Positions 5,054 through 6,108 of a DNA stretch of 6,108 nucleotides are shown in pieces. Below the pieces are notes generated by a model that saw nothing but the letters and a program-made list of their open reading frames with translations, was not told where the DNA came from and ran no database searches. The DNA is taken from NCBI GenBank assembly GCA_002508315.1, contig DAHE01000046.1, positions 13,270-19,377 of the forward strand, read 5' to 3'. Source of the stretch: Thermocladium sp. UBA166. GTDB lineage: Archaea; Thermoproteota; Thermoprotei; Thermoproteales; Thermocladiaceae. The translations under genes were made by a program, and so were the position numbers. Within the stretch, counting starts at the first letter, position 1; each line of letters opens with the position of its first letter.

Positions 5054-5917
5054 ATGAAGGAAGTAATAGTGGCGCTGGCCACCCCATTTCTTAACGGGAA
5101 ATTAAACATAGATGGCTTGAAGAATCACGTGGAATCGCTGGTGCGGGCTGGGGTTGATGGGTTCTTCTTAATGGGAACCACGGGACTTGGAGTGGCCCTA
5201 ACCACCGATGAGAAGAGGGCCGTAATGAATGCGGTAAAGGAGGTGGCTGGCAATAAGCGATTAATAGCCCACGTGGGCGCGGCTGTCATTGATGACGTGG
5301 TCTCGACGTCCCGGGACGCTGCCAAGCTAGGCATGAACGCCGTGGCATCAGTGCCCCCGCTCTACTACAAGCCCGACGCATCAGCCCTGCATAGATTCTA
5401 CGAAAAGATACGCGAGTCTTCTGGGTTACCCGTGTACATATACAATATCCCCCAAAACAGCGGATTCAACGTAACCCCAGCACATGTATCTAAATTAAGG
5501 GAGGTGGTGGCTGGAATCAAGGATAGTACGGGCGACATAGGGCAGGTGGCCAGCTTCGTTGACCTGGGGTTAGAGGTATTCAATGGAGCTGATCACGCCA
5601 TACTTCCCTCAATAGTCATGGGAGCTAAGGGAGCTGTTTCCGCCATGGCCAACGTAGTTCCAGAGCTGGAGGTGAGGTTGATGAGAGAGTACGAGGATGG
5701 CAACATAGGGAGAGCCATGCATATTCAGAGAACCATAACGAGACTACGCGATGCCATTAAGAATTACCCCACCCCTGCCGCGTATTACTGGGCTGCCACG
5801 GTCCTCAGGGGCTACGAGTTGGGCGGCGTGAAGGAACCATTGCGGGACTTAACCGATGAGGAGAGAAACTTGTTGAGACGCGAGCTGGAGAATATAGCTA
5901 AATCGGAGGGCATCTGA
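5054..5917 (+). CDS. DapA / 2-keto-3-deoxygluconate aldolase superfamily enzyme (class I aldolase)
   Basis: 287-residue cytoplasmic TIM-barrel aldolase of the N-acetylneuraminate lyase/DapA family, close to the usual 285-295 residues. Family marks: VIVALATPF start (4-12), GTTGLG (41-46), the catalytic Tyr130 in YNIPQNSG (130-137), and the Schiff-base Lys156 in GIKDSTGD (154-161). GTTGLG rather than GTTGE is like Sulfolobus KDG aldolase. True dihydrodipicolinate synthases carry an Arg in the YN.P.RTG loop (Arg138 in E. coli DapA); here that place is Asn135, so lysine biosynthesis is unlikely. A role in splitting 2-keto-3-deoxy sugar acids to pyruvate and an aldehyde, as in the branched Entner-Doudoroff pathway, is the best guess; other family aldolases or lyases are possible. 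GTG 5042 would add MQRR; the ATG is preferred from promoter spacing and family alignment. No other sugar-catabolic gene is in view. Confidence 0.88.
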   Translation: MKEVIVALATPFLNGKLNIDGLKNHVESLVRAGVDGFFLMGTTGLGVALTTDEKRAVMNAVKEVAGNKRLIAHVGAAVIDDVVSTSRDAAKLGMNAVASVPPLYYKPDASALHRFYEKIRESSGLPVYIYNIPQNSGFNVTPAHVSKLREVVAGIKDSTGDIGQVASFVDLGLEVFNGADHAILPSIVMGAKGAVSAMANVVPELEVRLMREYEDGNIGRAMHIQRTITRLRDAIKNYPTPAAYYWAATVLRGYELGGVKEPLRDLTDEERNLLRRELENIAKSEGI

Positions 5918-6108
5918 CCTCCTCCCTGCCTTACTCGTCTCAACGCCCACCTCAACCGGTATGTGGGCATGCCACCCATACTATCCTCATCATACATGAC
6001 CTCTAACCTACCTTGCCTCCCACCCCACCCCAGCCTACCCACGAAACCAATTGCCATTTCGAAATCCTTGAGAACGATTTTCTCTCCCTCCTCATCAACC
6101 TCACCTAT
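5812..6108 (-). CDS. C-terminal part of an unrecognised gene entering from the right edge
   Basis: The minus-strand frame is open from the right edge to a TAG at 5812-5814, 98 codons, with no start needed inside the window. The part outside the aldolase reads like protein: a charged GEVDEEGEKIVLKDFE start, then AIGFVGRLGWGGRQG, MYDEDSMGGMPTY and RLRWALRRVRQGG. The other two minus frames contain stops in this stretch. The last 35 or so codons are antisense to the aldolase C-terminus and turn serine-rich, so either the gene truly overlaps its neighbour by 106 bp or a frameshift has displaced its stop; in another frame TGA and TAA occur at about 5932-5941. An ATG at 6057 is internal to the open frame. 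I do not recognise the family. Confidence 0.45.
   Translation of the reverse strand: MGEVDEEGEKIVLKDFEMAIGFVGRLGWGGRQGRLEVMYDEDSMGGMPTYRLRWALRRVRQGGGQMPSDLAIFSSSRLNKFLSSSVKSRNGSFTPPNS

Noticed and set aside
5035..5055. Possible hairpin ACGC...GCGT around the aldolase start
   Set aside because: Only four-base arms pair and the interior does not; no better than chance.
5918..6108. Plus-strand readthrough frame after the aldolase stop
   Set aside because: Open but proline/serine/threonine-rich with C-rich runs; the opposite strand reads as a normal protein.

Overview
The window looks like chromosomal DNA of a hyperthermophilic archaeon, most probably of the Thermoproteota (Crenarchaeota). The evidence is an archaeal-type histidyl-tRNA synthetase, heavy use of AGG, ATA and GAG codons, tightly packed genes, and AT-rich TATA-like boxes about 25-27 bases before start codons with almost no Shine-Dalgarno sequence, which suggests leaderless mRNAs. 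A Thermoproteales relative (Caldivirga/Thermocladium/Vulcanisaeta-like) is a guess from these features only. I see no rRNA, tRNA, CRISPR, insertion sequence or prophage, and no gene-free stretch over 300 bases.

Layout, left to right. (1) hisS on the minus strand, cut off by the left edge. (2) Divergent from it, a ten-helix EamA/DMT transporter; the two genes appear to share one quasi-palindromic TATA element. (3) A minus-strand two-gene operon, slipin (stomatin/SPFH protein) then a long NfeD-type membrane serine protease, joined by an ATGA stop/start overlap; the nfeD tail overlaps the transporter tail by 41 bp. (4) Divergent from the slipin, a small very basic protein of unknown function. 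(5) Convergent with that, a 108-residue protein of unknown function. (6) Divergent from this one, a DapA/2-keto-3-deoxygluconate-aldolase superfamily enzyme. (7) At the right edge, the C-terminal part of an unrecognised minus-strand gene that converges on and seems to overlap the aldolase gene.

How the genes relate. Only slipin and nfeD form a clear functional unit: in Pyrococcus the NfeD homologue PH1510 is a Ser/Lys protease that cleaves the C-terminal hydrophobic part of the stomatin PH1511, and both catalytic residues and the target-like tail are visible here. The aldolase is probably catabolic (Entner-Doudoroff-like sugar acid cleavage) rather than lysine biosynthetic, because the substrate-binding Arg of true DapA is absent. 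The rest is a mix of housekeeping and orphan genes. No clearly new multi-gene system is evident; the least explained items are the two small orphan proteins, the slipin/orphan divergent promoter region and the right-edge gene.
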